Of a DNA stretch of 57,593 bases, positions 25,002 to 33,691 are shown in pieces. The stretch spans positions 1 to 57,593 of the forward strand of contig JANQET010000163.1 of assembly GCA_028278265.1 (NCBI GenBank). Direction: 5' to 3'. Source of the DNA: Myxococcota bacterium. Its GTDB lineage: Bacteria > Myxococcota_A > Polyangia > JAAYKL01. Both the position numbers and the translations under genes were made by a program. Under the pieces are notes generated by a model. That model did no database searches. It saw nothing but the letters and a program-made list of their open reading frames with translations, and was not told where the DNA came from. Every line of letters starts with the position of its first letter. The first letter of the stretch is position 1.

Positions 25002-25469
25002 ATGACCTTAGAACTTTCGAAAGTCGATGCCATTGTGGAAAAGATGGGCACCGGTCCGCAATTGGCCATCCCCATCCTGCAAGCGGTTCAAGATGAATTT
25101 CGCTACGTTCCCGTCGAAGTGATTGAACGGATCGCCGAAAAAACAGAGATGACCGAGTCTCAGCTCTACGGTGTGGCCACCTTCTACACCCAGTTTAGAC
25201 TCGATCCGGTCGGTGAAAAGATCGTTAAAGTCTGCCACGGCACCGCCTGCCACGTGGCCGGCGCCGAGGGTATCACCGAATCGATGGAGACCCGGCTCGA
25301 CGTCAAGGACGGGGAAAACACCGCGGACATGAAATACACACTGAGCTCTGTCGCTTGTGTGGGTTGCTGTTCGCTGGCCCCGGTCGTGATGGTCGACGAG
25401 AAGACCTTTGGACGCCTGGATCGCAAGAAAGCGGCGAAAGTTATCGATAATATTGAAAAAGAAGGTTGA
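25002..25469 (+). CDS. NuoE/HndA-like [2Fe-2S] subunit of a bifurcating transhydrogenase
   Basis: A 155-residue thioredoxin-fold [2Fe-2S] protein of the NuoE family. The cluster ligands are Cys78, Cys83, Cys119 and Cys123, in the family spacing. The N-terminal helical part (ILQAVQDEFRYVP) is typical. An AAGGAGG site precedes the ATG. It opens an operon with NuoF-like and NfnB-like genes and no hydrogenase, so it is read as the A subunit of a Stn-type complex. The 230-base AT-rich leader upstream contains no gene and probably carries the promoter. Confidence 0.9.
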   Translation: MTLELSKVDAIVEKMGTGPQLAIPILQAVQDEFRYVPVEVIERIAEKTEMTESQLYGVATFYTQFRLDPVGEKIVKVCHGTACHVAGAEGITESMETRLDVKDGENTADMKYTLSSVACVGCCSLAPVVMVDEKTFGRLDRKKAAKVIDNIEKEG

Positions 25470-25479
25470 GGAGGAAGTG

Positions 25480-27264
25480 GTGTCAACAACCAACAACAGA
25501 GTCAAGCCGGCGCTGGTCGTGGGGATGAGCACCTGCAATATCGCCGCTGGAGCGCAGGAGGTCTACGACCTGTGCCAAGAGACGCTCACCGAGCAAAAAC
25601 TCGACGTCGAACTGCGCATCACCGGGTGTTTGGGCATGTGTTATGCCGAGCCCCAGGTACAGTTCATCGATGCTGATGGAACAACCCATTTGTACGCCAA
25701 TATGACCGCGACGCGGATGCGCAAGGTGATCGCCGAACATGTCGTCGATGGGCAGCCTCGCGACAAGTGGATTGCCAACCCCGAGGAGGGCGAGACCAAG
25801 GCGCTGCTGGGCAAGCAAAAGCGAATCGTGCTGGACAACTGCGGTCACATCGACCCGGATCAGCTCGATGACTACTTGGCCGTCGACGGCTACCAGGCGC
25901 TGAAAACCGTCCTGACCGAGAAGAGTCCGACCGAAGTGATCGACATCATGTCCGCTTCCGGGCTTCGCGGTCGCGGCGGTGCCGGGTTTCCCACCGGGCT
26001 GAAATGGAAGTTCGCCCTGGGCGCCGAAGGGGATAAAAAATACATCGTCTGTAACGCGGATGAGGGGGATCCCGGCGCGTTCATGGATCGAACCACCTTG
26101 GAGAGCGATCCCCACGCCGTGCTGGAGGGGATGGCGATCGGCGGTTTTGCCACCGGTGCGGACGAAGCGTACATCTATTGCCGGGCCGAGTATCCGATGG
26201 CCGTGGCGCGGCTGCACCGGGCGATTGCCGAAGCCGAGGAGAAGAAGTATCTCGGTGAGAAGATTTTCGGCACGGATTTCAACTTCACCATCCACGTTAA
26301 AGAAGGGGCCGGCGCTTTCGTCTGCGGCGAGGAGACCGCCTTGTTGGCCTCAATCGAAGGCCGCCGGGGCATGCCCCGCATCCGTCCGCCGTTCCCGGCA
26401 CAGTCCGGTCTGTTCGGCAAACCGACGACCATCAATAACGTAGAGACCTGGGCCAATGTGCCCTGGATCATTCGCAACGGGGCGGACGCCTTTGCCAGTT
26501 ATGGTACCGAAAAATCCAAGGGCACCAAGGTGTTTGCCCTGGCCGGCAAAATCGCCCGCGGCGGATTGGTCGAAGTGCCGATGGGCATCACCCTCGATGA
26601 AATCATTCACGAAGTGGGCGGCGGCACCGGCACCTCGCGCCAGGTCAAGGCCGTACAGATGGGCGGTCCCTCGGGGGGGTGTGTTCCCCGTGAGCTGTTC
26701 AACACGAAAATCGACTACGATGAAGTCAACAAAACCGGCGCGATCATGGGCTCGGGCGGCATGGTCGTGATGGATGACACCACCTGCATGGTCGACGTGG
26801 CCCGCTACTTCCTGGACTTCACCCAACTCGAGTCCTGCGGCAAATGCACGTTTTGCCGTATCGGGACCACACGCATGCTGGAGATCCTGACCCGCATCTG
26901 TGAGGGGAAGGGAAAAGCAGAAGATATCGATACCCTCGAGGATCTGGCCGAACAGATCCGCACGACCAGCCTGTGTGGCCTGGGACAGACCGCGCCCAAT
27001 CCGGTGCTCACCACCTTGCGCTACTTCCGCAAGGAATACGAGGAGCACATTCACGATCACAAATGCTGGGCCGGTAAGTGCCGCAACCTCTGCTCGTTCG
27101 AGATCACCGACCAGTGCAACGGCTGCATGGTTTGCAAAAAGAACTGTCCGGTCGACGCCATCACCGGCACCAAGAAACAAAAACACATTATTGACCAGGA
27201 AGCCTGCATTCAGTGCGGTGTCTGCCGCGACTTTTGCAAGTACGATTCTGTGGTTGTTATTTGA
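25480..27264 (+). CDS. NuoF/HndC-like flavin subunit of a bifurcating transhydrogenase
   Basis: A 594-residue protein. In order it has an N-terminal thioredoxin-like [2Fe-2S] domain (MSTCNIA...TGCLGMC), the NuoF FMN- and NADH-binding domain (GRGGAGFPTGLKW, CNADEGDPGAFMD), an SLBB domain, a 4Fe-4S site (ESCGKCTFCR) and a C-terminal 2x[4Fe-4S] ferredoxin (CNGCMVCKKNCP, CIQCGVCRDFC). HydB/HndC/StnB subunits share this layout. The GTG at 25480 is chosen because AGGAGG lies five bases before it; the frame upstream overlaps the previous gene. Its FMN is the expected bifurcation site. Confidence 0.92.
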   Translation: MSTTNNRVKPALVVGMSTCNIAAGAQEVYDLCQETLTEQKLDVELRITGCLGMCYAEPQVQFIDADGTTHLYANMTATRMRKVIAEHVVDGQPRDKWIANPEEGETKALLGKQKRIVLDNCGHIDPDQLDDYLAVDGYQALKTVLTEKSPTEVIDIMSASGLRGRGGAGFPTGLKWKFALGAEGDKKYIVCNADEGDPGAFMDRTTLESDPHAVLEGMAIGGFATGADEAYIYCRAEYPMAVARLHRAIAEAEEKKYLGEKIFGTDFNFTIHVKEGAGAFVCGEETALLASIEGRRGMPRIRPPFPAQSGLFGKPTTINNVETWANVPWIIRNGADAFASYGTEKSKGTKVFALAGKIARGGLVEVPMGITLDEIIHEVGGGTGTSRQVKAVQMGGPSGGCVPRELFNTKIDYDEVNKTGAIMGSGGMVVMDDTTCMVDVARYFLDFTQLESCGKCTFCRIGTTRMLEILTRICEGKGKAEDIDTLEDLAEQIRTTSLCGLGQTAPNPVLTTLRYFRKEYEEHIHDHKCWAGKCRNLCSFEITDQCNGCMVCKKNCPVDAITGTKKQKHIIDQEACIQCGVCRDFCKYDSVVVI

Positions 27265-27281
27265 GATAAGGGGCCAACACA

Positions 27282-29384
27282 GTGGAAAAAATAACGATAA
27301 CCCTCGATGGCGAAAAGGTGGCGGTGGACCCGGGAAGCACCATTTTGCAGGCCGCCAAGCGCCAGGGCAAATTCATCCCCACCTTTTGCGACAACAAAGA
27401 GCTCAAACCGTTTGCCTCGTGCTTCGTCTGTGTGGTCGAGGTCGAAGGGGGGCGGGGCAACTTGATCCCCTCCTGCTCCACCACGGTCACCGACGGCATG
27501 GTGGTCAAAACCAATACCGAGCGGGTCAAAAAGGCGCGCCGCACCTGCGTCGAGCTGCTGCTCTCCGATCACGTGGGGGATTGCCTGGGACCGTGCATGA
27601 CCGCCTGCCCGGCGGGCATCGATATCCCCGGCTTCATCAGCCACTTGGCCAAGGGCGAAGACCGCCAGGCGTTGGAGCTGATCAAACACGACATGCCATT
27701 GCCCGGCATCCTGGGGCGGGTTTGCACCCGGCCCTGTGAAGAGGCCTGCCGCCGGCAATTGGTCGAAAAACCGATCGCGATCTGCCATCTCAAGCGCTTT
27801 GCCGCCGATGCCATCTCAGCGTCGGGCGATGAGTACCTGCCCACCCCGGCAGCGGCGACCGGCAAAAAAGTGGCTGTCGTTGGTGCCGGTCCGGCCGGTT
27901 TGACCGCGGCCTACTACCTGCAGTTGCTGGGTCACCAATGTACGATTTACGAGGCTCACGAGGCCGCCGGCGGCATGGTGCGCTACGGCATTCCCAGCTA
28001 TCGCCTGCCCCGGGACGTGATCGAGCGCGAGGCCGAGGTGATTGGGAAACTGGGTGCAACCTACAAATTCAACACCCGCTTGGGTCAGGACATCACCCTC
28101 GATCAGCTGCGCAACGACTACGACGCGGTCTTTTTGGGATTGGGTGCCCAAAAAGCTTCATCGATGCGCGTCAAAGGTGAAGACACCGAGGGTGTGTTGA
28201 CCGGCATCGGCTTTTTGGGCGATGTCTCCCGCAACGAATCGTATAGCATCGGCGACCGGGTGATGGTGGTCGGTGGCGGCAACACGGCGATCGATGCCGC
28301 GCGCACCGCGGCCCGGCTGGGTGCCAAAGAGGTGACGATCCTTTACCGCCGGACGCGCGCTGAAATGCCTGCCTGGGAAGAGGAAATCGATGCGGCCGAA
28401 GAAGAGGGGATCAAGCTCGATCTGCTCGCCGCGCCGACCCAAGTGGACAAGGGCGCCAACGGCACCCTCGCCGTGACCTGCATTCGCATGGAGCTGGGAG
28501 AGCCGGACGACTCGGGCCGCCGTCGTCCGGTGCCCCAAGCGGGCAGTGAGCACGTGCGCGAGATGGACAATGTGATCGCCGCGATTGGCCAGGGCGTGGA
28601 CGCCAGCATGGCCGAAGGGATCAAGCAGACCCGCTGGGGTTCGCTGGTCGCCGATGAGCACACCATGCAGACCAATCTGCCGAACGTCTTTTCCGGTGGG
28701 GATTGTGTCAGTGGTGCTGACATCGCGGTCACTGCCGTGGCCGCGGGCCGTCGGGCGGCGATTTCGATTGATCAGTTCGTGCGGGGACAGGCAGTGGTCG
28801 GTGACAACAAGTCCTATTGCCACTCGATGGGCAAGCTGGACGAAATCCCCAAGGAGGTGGTCACACCGTTCACCGAGACCCCGCGGGTTCCCATGCCCCA
28901 CCTGGAAGCCAAGTCCAGGGCCAAGATTTTCGACGAGGTGGAGACCGGATTCACTCCGGAACAGATCCGCGAAGAGGCCAAGCGCTGCATGGAGTGCGGC
29001 TGCCGGGACGCCCACGAATGTCGCCTGCGGAGCTACGCCACCCAGTTTGGCGCGGACGTGGATCACTTCAGTGGTCAGGGACGGGAGTATCACCGGGATG
29101 ACTCCCATCAGGAGATTGTCCACGAGTCCCACAAGTGCATCCAGTGCGGCACCTGCGTGCGGATCACCGAAAACCTGCTGGGTACCTCGGCGATGGGGTT
29201 TGTCGGCCGGGGCTTCACCGCTCGGGTCAAGCCGGCGCTGGGGCGCGAGCTGGCCAAAGTGGACGGTACCGGACTGCAGAAAATCGTCGAGAACTGCCCG
29301 GTGGGTGCGCTGACCTTCAAAGAGGACAAGGTGGCCACGCTGGATCCCAAGTTCAAACGACCCACTCCCCAAGGCGCGCTGTAG
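27282..29384 (+). CDS. NfnB/GltD-like NAD(P) oxidoreductase with [2Fe-2S] domain (StnC-like)
   Basis: A 700-residue protein. An N-terminal [2Fe-2S] plus HydA-like ferredoxin segment (CDNKELKPFASCFVC, HVGDCLGPCMTACP) is followed by a GltD/NfnB core with a cluster site (CTRPCEEAC), an FAD site (GAGPAGLTAAYYL), a dinucleotide site (GGGNTAIDAARTA with RRTRAEMPA) and C-terminal cysteine clusters (CMECGC, CIQCGTC). This fused design matches StnC of the Sporomusa-type Nfn complex, which couples NADH, NADPH and ferredoxin. The GTG start lies 17 bases after the previous stop with AAGGGG upstream. No hydrogenase or Nuo gene is nearby, so hydrogen is not an expected substrate. Confidence 0.85.
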   Translation: MEKITITLDGEKVAVDPGSTILQAAKRQGKFIPTFCDNKELKPFASCFVCVVEVEGGRGNLIPSCSTTVTDGMVVKTNTERVKKARRTCVELLLSDHVGDCLGPCMTACPAGIDIPGFISHLAKGEDRQALELIKHDMPLPGILGRVCTRPCEEACRRQLVEKPIAICHLKRFAADAISASGDEYLPTPAAATGKKVAVVGAGPAGLTAAYYLQLLGHQCTIYEAHEAAGGMVRYGIPSYRLPRDVIEREAEVIGKLGATYKFNTRLGQDITLDQLRNDYDAVFLGLGAQKASSMRVKGEDTEGVLTGIGFLGDVSRNESYSIGDRVMVVGGGNTAIDAARTAARLGAKEVTILYRRTRAEMPAWEEEIDAAEEEGIKLDLLAAPTQVDKGANGTLAVTCIRMELGEPDDSGRRRPVPQAGSEHVREMDNVIAAIGQGVDASMAEGIKQTRWGSLVADEHTMQTNLPNVFSGGDCVSGADIAVTAVAAGRRAAISIDQFVRGQAVVGDNKSYCHSMGKLDEIPKEVVTPFTETPRVPMPHLEAKSRAKIFDEVETGFTPEQIREEAKRCMECGCRDAHECRLRSYATQFGADVDHFSGQGREYHRDDSHQEIVHESHKCIQCGTCVRITENLLGTSAMGFVGRGFTARVKPALGRELAKVDGTGLQKIVENCPVGALTFKEDKVATLDPKFKRPTPQGAL

Positions 29385-29426
29385 TCGCCAGCAGAGATCA
29401 CCCCTCCAACCAGCGAAAGGAACGAG

Positions 29427-30608
29427 ATGGACATTCGAGTTGCCAAACGCATCACGGCTTTACCGGCCTACGCTTTTCAAGTGCTCGATGAAAAAGTAGC
29501 ATCCCTCAGACGGGCCGGTGTCGAGCCGATCGATTTCGGGGTCGGCGATCCGAGCACGCCCACACCGCCGGTCGTGCGCCGGGCCTGCCAAGAGGCGATT
29601 GATGCCCGGGCCCAGGCGGGCTACCCCAGCTACATCGGCGCCCTCGAATTTCGCGAGCAGGTGGCCGAGTGGACCAAGCGGCGCTTTGCCGTCGAGATCG
29701 ATCCCCAGACCCAGGTCAGCTCAACGCTGGGATCCAAAGAGGGCATTTTCAATTTTGCCGAGGCGTTTGTCGATCCCGGCGATTTGGTGCTGATCCCCTC
29801 ACCGGGATACCCGCCCTACTCCCGGGGGACCTGGTTCGCCGAGGGCAAGACCTATTTTTACCCCCTCGACGAGCGGAATGGTTTTCTACCCGACTTGAGC
29901 GCGATTCCCAGCGATGTGGCGCGCGCCGCCAAGATCATGTGGGTCAACTATCCCAACTCTCCGACCGGCGTTTGCCCGGGCCTCGATTTTTTCGAGCAGC
30001 TGGTCGGTTGGACCCGCAAAAACCACATCATCCTCGCCTCGGACGAAGCGTACAGTGAGATCTACTTCGGCGACGAGCCGCCCCCCTCTGCGTTGAATGT
30101 GGGTGACGAGGGGGTGGTGGTGTTCAACTCCCTGTCCAAGCGGTCGGCGATGACCTGCTATCGCGCGGGTTGGGCCGCCGGGGATCCGCGGATCATCGCC
30201 GCATTTCGCAAGCTGAAAACCAACATCGACTCCGGCACCCCGACCTTTATCCAGGACGCGGCCGCAGCGGCGCTCAATGACGAAACCCACGTGGCCCAGA
30301 TGCGCGAGGAGTACCGCGAGAGGAGAGATATCCTGGTCGATGCCCTGGCCCGAGTCGGATTACGGCGCTCCACCCCCGAGGGGACACTCTACATTTGGCA
30401 AGCCGTACCAGAGGGGATGACCGCGCTGGATTTTGCTGAAAAACTGATGGATCCGGCGATCGGCATCGTTGCCACCCCCGGAGATCTGATCGCCGAAGAG
30501 TGCGCCGACGGACACAACCCGGCGGCGGGGTACGTACGCTTTGCCCTGACCCCCTCTGTCGAACAGGTCACCCTCGCGGCACAACGGCTTTCACAGTTGC
30601 AGTTCTGA
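29427..30608 (+). CDS. Class I/II PLP aminotransferase (diaminopimelate-type)
   Basis: A 393-residue fold-type I aminotransferase. The PLP lysine is Lys238 (NSLSKRSAMTCYRAG), with Asp206 and Tyr208 (SDEAYSE) contacting the cofactor and NYPNSPTG in the substrate pocket. Overall it resembles LL-diaminopimelate or succinyl-diaminopimelate aminotransferases, but alanine/aspartate-type activity cannot be excluded. It follows the transhydrogenase genes by 42 bases with an AAAGGAA site, so it may be the last gene of that operon. No other lysine biosynthesis gene lies nearby. Confidence 0.88.
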   Translation: MDIRVAKRITALPAYAFQVLDEKVASLRRAGVEPIDFGVGDPSTPTPPVVRRACQEAIDARAQAGYPSYIGALEFREQVAEWTKRRFAVEIDPQTQVSSTLGSKEGIFNFAEAFVDPGDLVLIPSPGYPPYSRGTWFAEGKTYFYPLDERNGFLPDLSAIPSDVARAAKIMWVNYPNSPTGVCPGLDFFEQLVGWTRKNHIILASDEAYSEIYFGDEPPPSALNVGDEGVVVFNSLSKRSAMTCYRAGWAAGDPRIIAAFRKLKTNIDSGTPTFIQDAAAAALNDETHVAQMREEYRERRDILVDALARVGLRRSTPEGTLYIWQAVPEGMTALDFAEKLMDPAIGIVATPGDLIAEECADGHNPAAGYVRFALTPSVEQVTLAAQRLSQLQF

Positions 30609-30645
30609 AACACCCAATCCGCACGTGTGCTTTTGCCCCCGTTTA

Positions 30646-30891
30646 GGGACGCCCGTTCCGAATTGGCCCCGAATTGGGACGCGAATTGGGACGGACCTCA
30701 AAAGTTCATTAATTTAAATTCGCAGATTCTTCCATATTGTGTCGTCCGAAAACATAAGCCCGTAGGGTATTGCTAAAGTTGGTGAACTTCTGAGGTCCGT
30801 CCCAACTTGATGCGTCCCAACTTGATGCGTCCCAACTTGATGGATGCGTCCCAACTTGATGACTCCCAACTTGACCCTGATTCCAACTTGA
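30646..30891. repeat. Inverted-repeat element with tandem CCCAACTTGAT copies (element C)
   Basis: This fills most of the 304-base gap between two convergent genes. The arms at 30685-30708 and 30783-30806 match at 22 of 24 positions in inverted orientation (core GGGACGGACCTCA). Outside the right arm, the motif CCCAACTTGA recurs about six times (from 30801, 30816, 30831, 30850, 30865 and, degenerate, 30883), the first three at exact 15-base period. Outside the left arm lie about three inverted degenerate copies (GAATTGGGAC). The AT-rich centre could be a loop. No ORF is present. It looks like a non-autonomous palindromic element. Confidence 0.75.
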
Positions 30892-30912
30892 TGAAACGAA
30901 TGTTCCGCTTGC

Positions 30913-31698
30913 TCAACGCTGCTTTTTGATCGTGAACTCTTCGAAACGGGCGATGGGGCTGAAGCCTAGCCGCTTGTATAGGGTGATTGCGCCCGTATTG
31001 TCTGTGTTGACGTTTAGCCCGATGTGATCCGTTTCTGTGCGGAGCGACTGCAGTAGACGGGCGGTCACTCGAGTGCCCAATCCACGCCTACGATGGGTCG
31101 TTGCGGTGGTGATATTGCCCAAGGCTGCAACCCGATAGGCCGCTGAGTAGACGTGAATCCCGGCAATGCTGACCAGCTCATCCCTGCTTTTGACGCCGAA
31201 GTACTGTCCGGTCTCCAACATCCGCTGATCGAACCAGTTGGCCGGATAGCTCTGTTCGTAGAGCCGATTTATCGCGTCCAAGTCCCCGGCGGAGAGATTG
31301 ACCACCCCTGTGCAGTCCACACTATCGGCGATGGATCGATCCCTAAGGGCCATTCTGAGATACCTGCCGTGGAAATCGAGCCGACAGGTCGACTGGAGTA
31401 CGGATTCGAGCCCCGGTGTGAGGTGGGCGTGGAACCGATTGGGCAATCGGTGAAGGATGGCTCTGGTGAGCGATTTAATGGCGGACAGATCGTCATCCAG
31501 CGCCAGCAGGGTGGGTACGGCCTGTCCGGTGTAGAGCAGGGCAATGGCGCTGAGGGATCCTCTATCGACCCAGCCGTACCACACCGTATGCGGCCAGAAG
31601 AAATCGTCCAAATCGCCAATGCTGTAAATGTGGAGCTCGGGATTGGAACGTAGGTACGATTCGATGACCTTCTTGTCCCTAAGCTCGACAAATGACAT
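30913..31698 (-). CDS. GNAT-family N-acetyltransferase
   Basis: A 261-residue protein. The C-terminal half is a GNAT domain with the acetyl-CoA loop (TTHRRRGLGTRVTARLL) and a typical end (VNTDNTGAITLYKRLGF). The N-terminal half (1-130) resembles a second, degenerate acetyltransferase-like domain. A GGAG site lies ten bases before the ATG. The gene is single, between a repeat element and a divergent FHA/VWA operon. The substrate is unknown. Confidence 0.87.
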   Translation of the reverse strand: MSFVELRDKKVIESYLRSNPELHIYSIGDLDDFFWPHTVWYGWVDRGSLSAIALLYTGQAVPTLLALDDDLSAIKSLTRAILHRLPNRFHAHLTPGLESVLQSTCRLDFHGRYLRMALRDRSIADSVDCTGVVNLSAGDLDAINRLYEQSYPANWFDQRMLETGQYFGVKSRDELVSIAGIHVYSAAYRVAALGNITTATTHRRRGLGTRVTARLLQSLRTETDHIGLNVNTDNTGAITLYKRLGFSPIARFEEFTIKKQR

Positions 31699-31879
31699 TT
31701 GAATTAGACTCCTCTAATGGTCACAAATGTGAACCGGTTAACTTTACAGCTATTTGTTTTGGTTTATCTAGCAATTAAAGGTACGTTTTTGATCACTGGA
31801 CGCTGGATTGCCGTGTCTGGTATCATGCGGTCACTTTCAAACGGTGAAGGGGCACGAAACCAAGTTTAAGAGGTTTTTC

Positions 31880-33688
31880 ATGAAGTTGATTGAACGAAAG
31901 AAGGTCTGGGCCGCCGTTCTCCTGGGAATGATGATCGCCGCTCCGGCGGTGTCGTTGGCGCAGCGCATTGTTCACTGGCAGATTAACCCACGGGGATTTC
32001 CCAAGGACACCTCTGTTTTTGTCGATGTCAACGACGGCAATGTGTTTCGCCGGGACCTGCCGGCCAGCGCCTTTATGGTCAGCATGGACGAATTCGCCGG
32101 CGACCAGGGAGGATGGATCGTCAATCAACAGCAAGCGGTTGCCGGTTGGGCCGGCGCGCAGGTGCTGGTGATGATCGACCGGTCGCGCACCTATACCGGT
32201 GAGTTCAAAAAAGCCAAGCGAATCATGGAGGCGATCGTCAATCGGCTCGATCCAAAACGGGATCAGGTCGCCCTGGCCACCGCCCCGGCCCAGGGCAGCT
32301 ACTCCGAGGCCAAGCTCGAACAGAACTTCACCAACGATAAGAAATCCCTACTGGCGACGATCCGGCGAATCAACCCCCTGCCCAGCGACGACAAGAGCGG
32401 CGCCCGCATCTGCCAGGCGCTCTCCGAGTCGTTGCGCTGGTTTCCCGAGCAGACCGGGGACAAGTACCGGGTGGTCGTGTTTCTCACTGGCGGTGCGGAC
32501 AAGGGGGAGGGCAAGGGGAACTGCGTGCAGGAGTCCTACGCCCAGGGAAAGGTGCCCTTTTTCCCCATCGTGTTCAAGCTCGACCGCAAGTACGACGATC
32601 CGCGAAACGCCCATAAAATCGAAAACCGAACCCACGAGCTGGCCCAGCGCACCGGCGGCAACTCGATCTTCCGGCGAGCCGAGAACGCCAACCTGCAGTT
32701 CGTCACCATTTTGTGGAACCGCATTCGCAGCCAGTACCACCTCAAGGTCAACTTTCCCTGCTACCGGCCGATGCCGACCACCGAACACTACTCCGTGCTC
32801 AAGGTAGAGGGACGGGACGTGGAGGGGATCAAGTTCAAGGCCACCTCCCAGGCCGCACCGATTCCTCAAATCACGGCGCTCTACCCCTCGGCCCAGCCGA
32901 CCCGCAAAAACGTCGATGACGGCAAGGTCGACCTGACCATTGACGGATCGGGCTTTTGCGGTCCCCCGGGCCGGGTCAAAGCCTTTGTCGGCGGCCGCCC
33001 GGTGAGCATGAAATCCCAAATGCCGTTTCGGCTGGTCGTCTCATTGGATTCGGCGGTGGAGACCGGCACGATTAAGGTGATCAACCAGTACGGGCAAAAC
33101 GGGGAGAGCCCGATGAAGTTCACCATCGCCAAGGCCCCCAAGGGCGCCGAGGCCAGCGCCACGCTGATGTTTCTCATCATCGCCATTGTCGTGCTGGTCG
33201 TGGTCGCGATCGTGCTGGTTGCCCTGCGCTCCCGCAAGGCCAAAATTCCCGCCGACAGTGCTCCTTCGTCGCCGGGCCTGTCCAGGGCTCCGTCGGCCGA
33301 GGATGTCCGCCAGAGTCGCGGGGCCAAGACGATGGCGATGGGGACGATTACCAACGCCAAATTGATCCAGGCCGATGGTCCCACGTACGAGCTGAGGCTG
33401 GGCCAGAACATCATCGGCCGGGAACCGTCCTGTCAGGTGACCCTGGAGCTGTCGGGCATCTCGCGGGAGCACGCGAGAATTATCATCGAACCCGACAGTG
33501 GGCTCGTCTGGCTCGAAGATTTGGGCTCGACCAACGGCACTTACACCGGGCCCAAGGGCAGCCAAGAGAGCGACATGAAAAAGGTTGAGCAGAAACGCCC
33601 GGTGAGCAGCGGCGATCTGATCTGGATTTGCGGCCAGAAATTCACCTTCACCGCGGTCAAGCAGGGTGCCGGCCCCGGGGAGGGTTAG
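31880..33688 (+). CDS. Exported VWA-like protein with membrane helix and cytoplasmic FHA domain
   Basis: A 602-residue membrane protein. A signal peptide is followed by a von Willebrand A-like domain (about 50-270) with a MIDAS-like DRSRT motif (VLVMIDRSRT) and FLTGGAD. Next come an Ig/IPT-like region with DLTIDGSGFCG, one transmembrane helix (about 430-452) and a C-terminal FHA domain (IIGREPS, GISREHARI, DLGSTNGT). FHA domains bind phosphothreonine, so the outside VWA domain could be linked to a Ser/Thr kinase pathway inside. The ATG at 31880 gives a proper signal peptide. It forms an operon with the FHA-ABC and CPBP genes. Confidence 0.85.
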   Translation: MKLIERKKVWAAVLLGMMIAAPAVSLAQRIVHWQINPRGFPKDTSVFVDVNDGNVFRRDLPASAFMVSMDEFAGDQGGWIVNQQQAVAGWAGAQVLVMIDRSRTYTGEFKKAKRIMEAIVNRLDPKRDQVALATAPAQGSYSEAKLEQNFTNDKKSLLATIRRINPLPSDDKSGARICQALSESLRWFPEQTGDKYRVVVFLTGGADKGEGKGNCVQESYAQGKVPFFPIVFKLDRKYDDPRNAHKIENRTHELAQRTGGNSIFRRAENANLQFVTILWNRIRSQYHLKVNFPCYRPMPTTEHYSVLKVEGRDVEGIKFKATSQAAPIPQITALYPSAQPTRKNVDDGKVDLTIDGSGFCGPPGRVKAFVGGRPVSMKSQMPFRLVVSLDSAVETGTIKVINQYGQNGESPMKFTIAKAPKGAEASATLMFLIIAIVVLVVVAIVLVALRSRKAKIPADSAPSSPGLSRAPSAEDVRQSRGAKTMAMGTITNAKLIQADGPTYELRLGQNIIGREPSCQVTLELSGISREHARIIIEPDSGLVWLEDLGSTNGTYTGPKGSQESDMKKVEQKRPVSSGDLIWICGQKFTFTAVKQGAGPGEG

Positions 33689-33691
33689 TCG

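Noticed and set aside
25002-29384. NAD-reducing hydrogenase (HydABC/HndABCD)
   Set aside because: No [FeFe]-hydrogenase catalytic domain (H-cluster motifs) is encoded; the third gene is GltD/NfnB-like.
30799-30891. CRISPR array in the CCCAACTTGAT repeats
   Set aside because: The repeats are 11-15 bases long with spacers of only 4-8 bases that are not unique sequences, and no cas gene is present.
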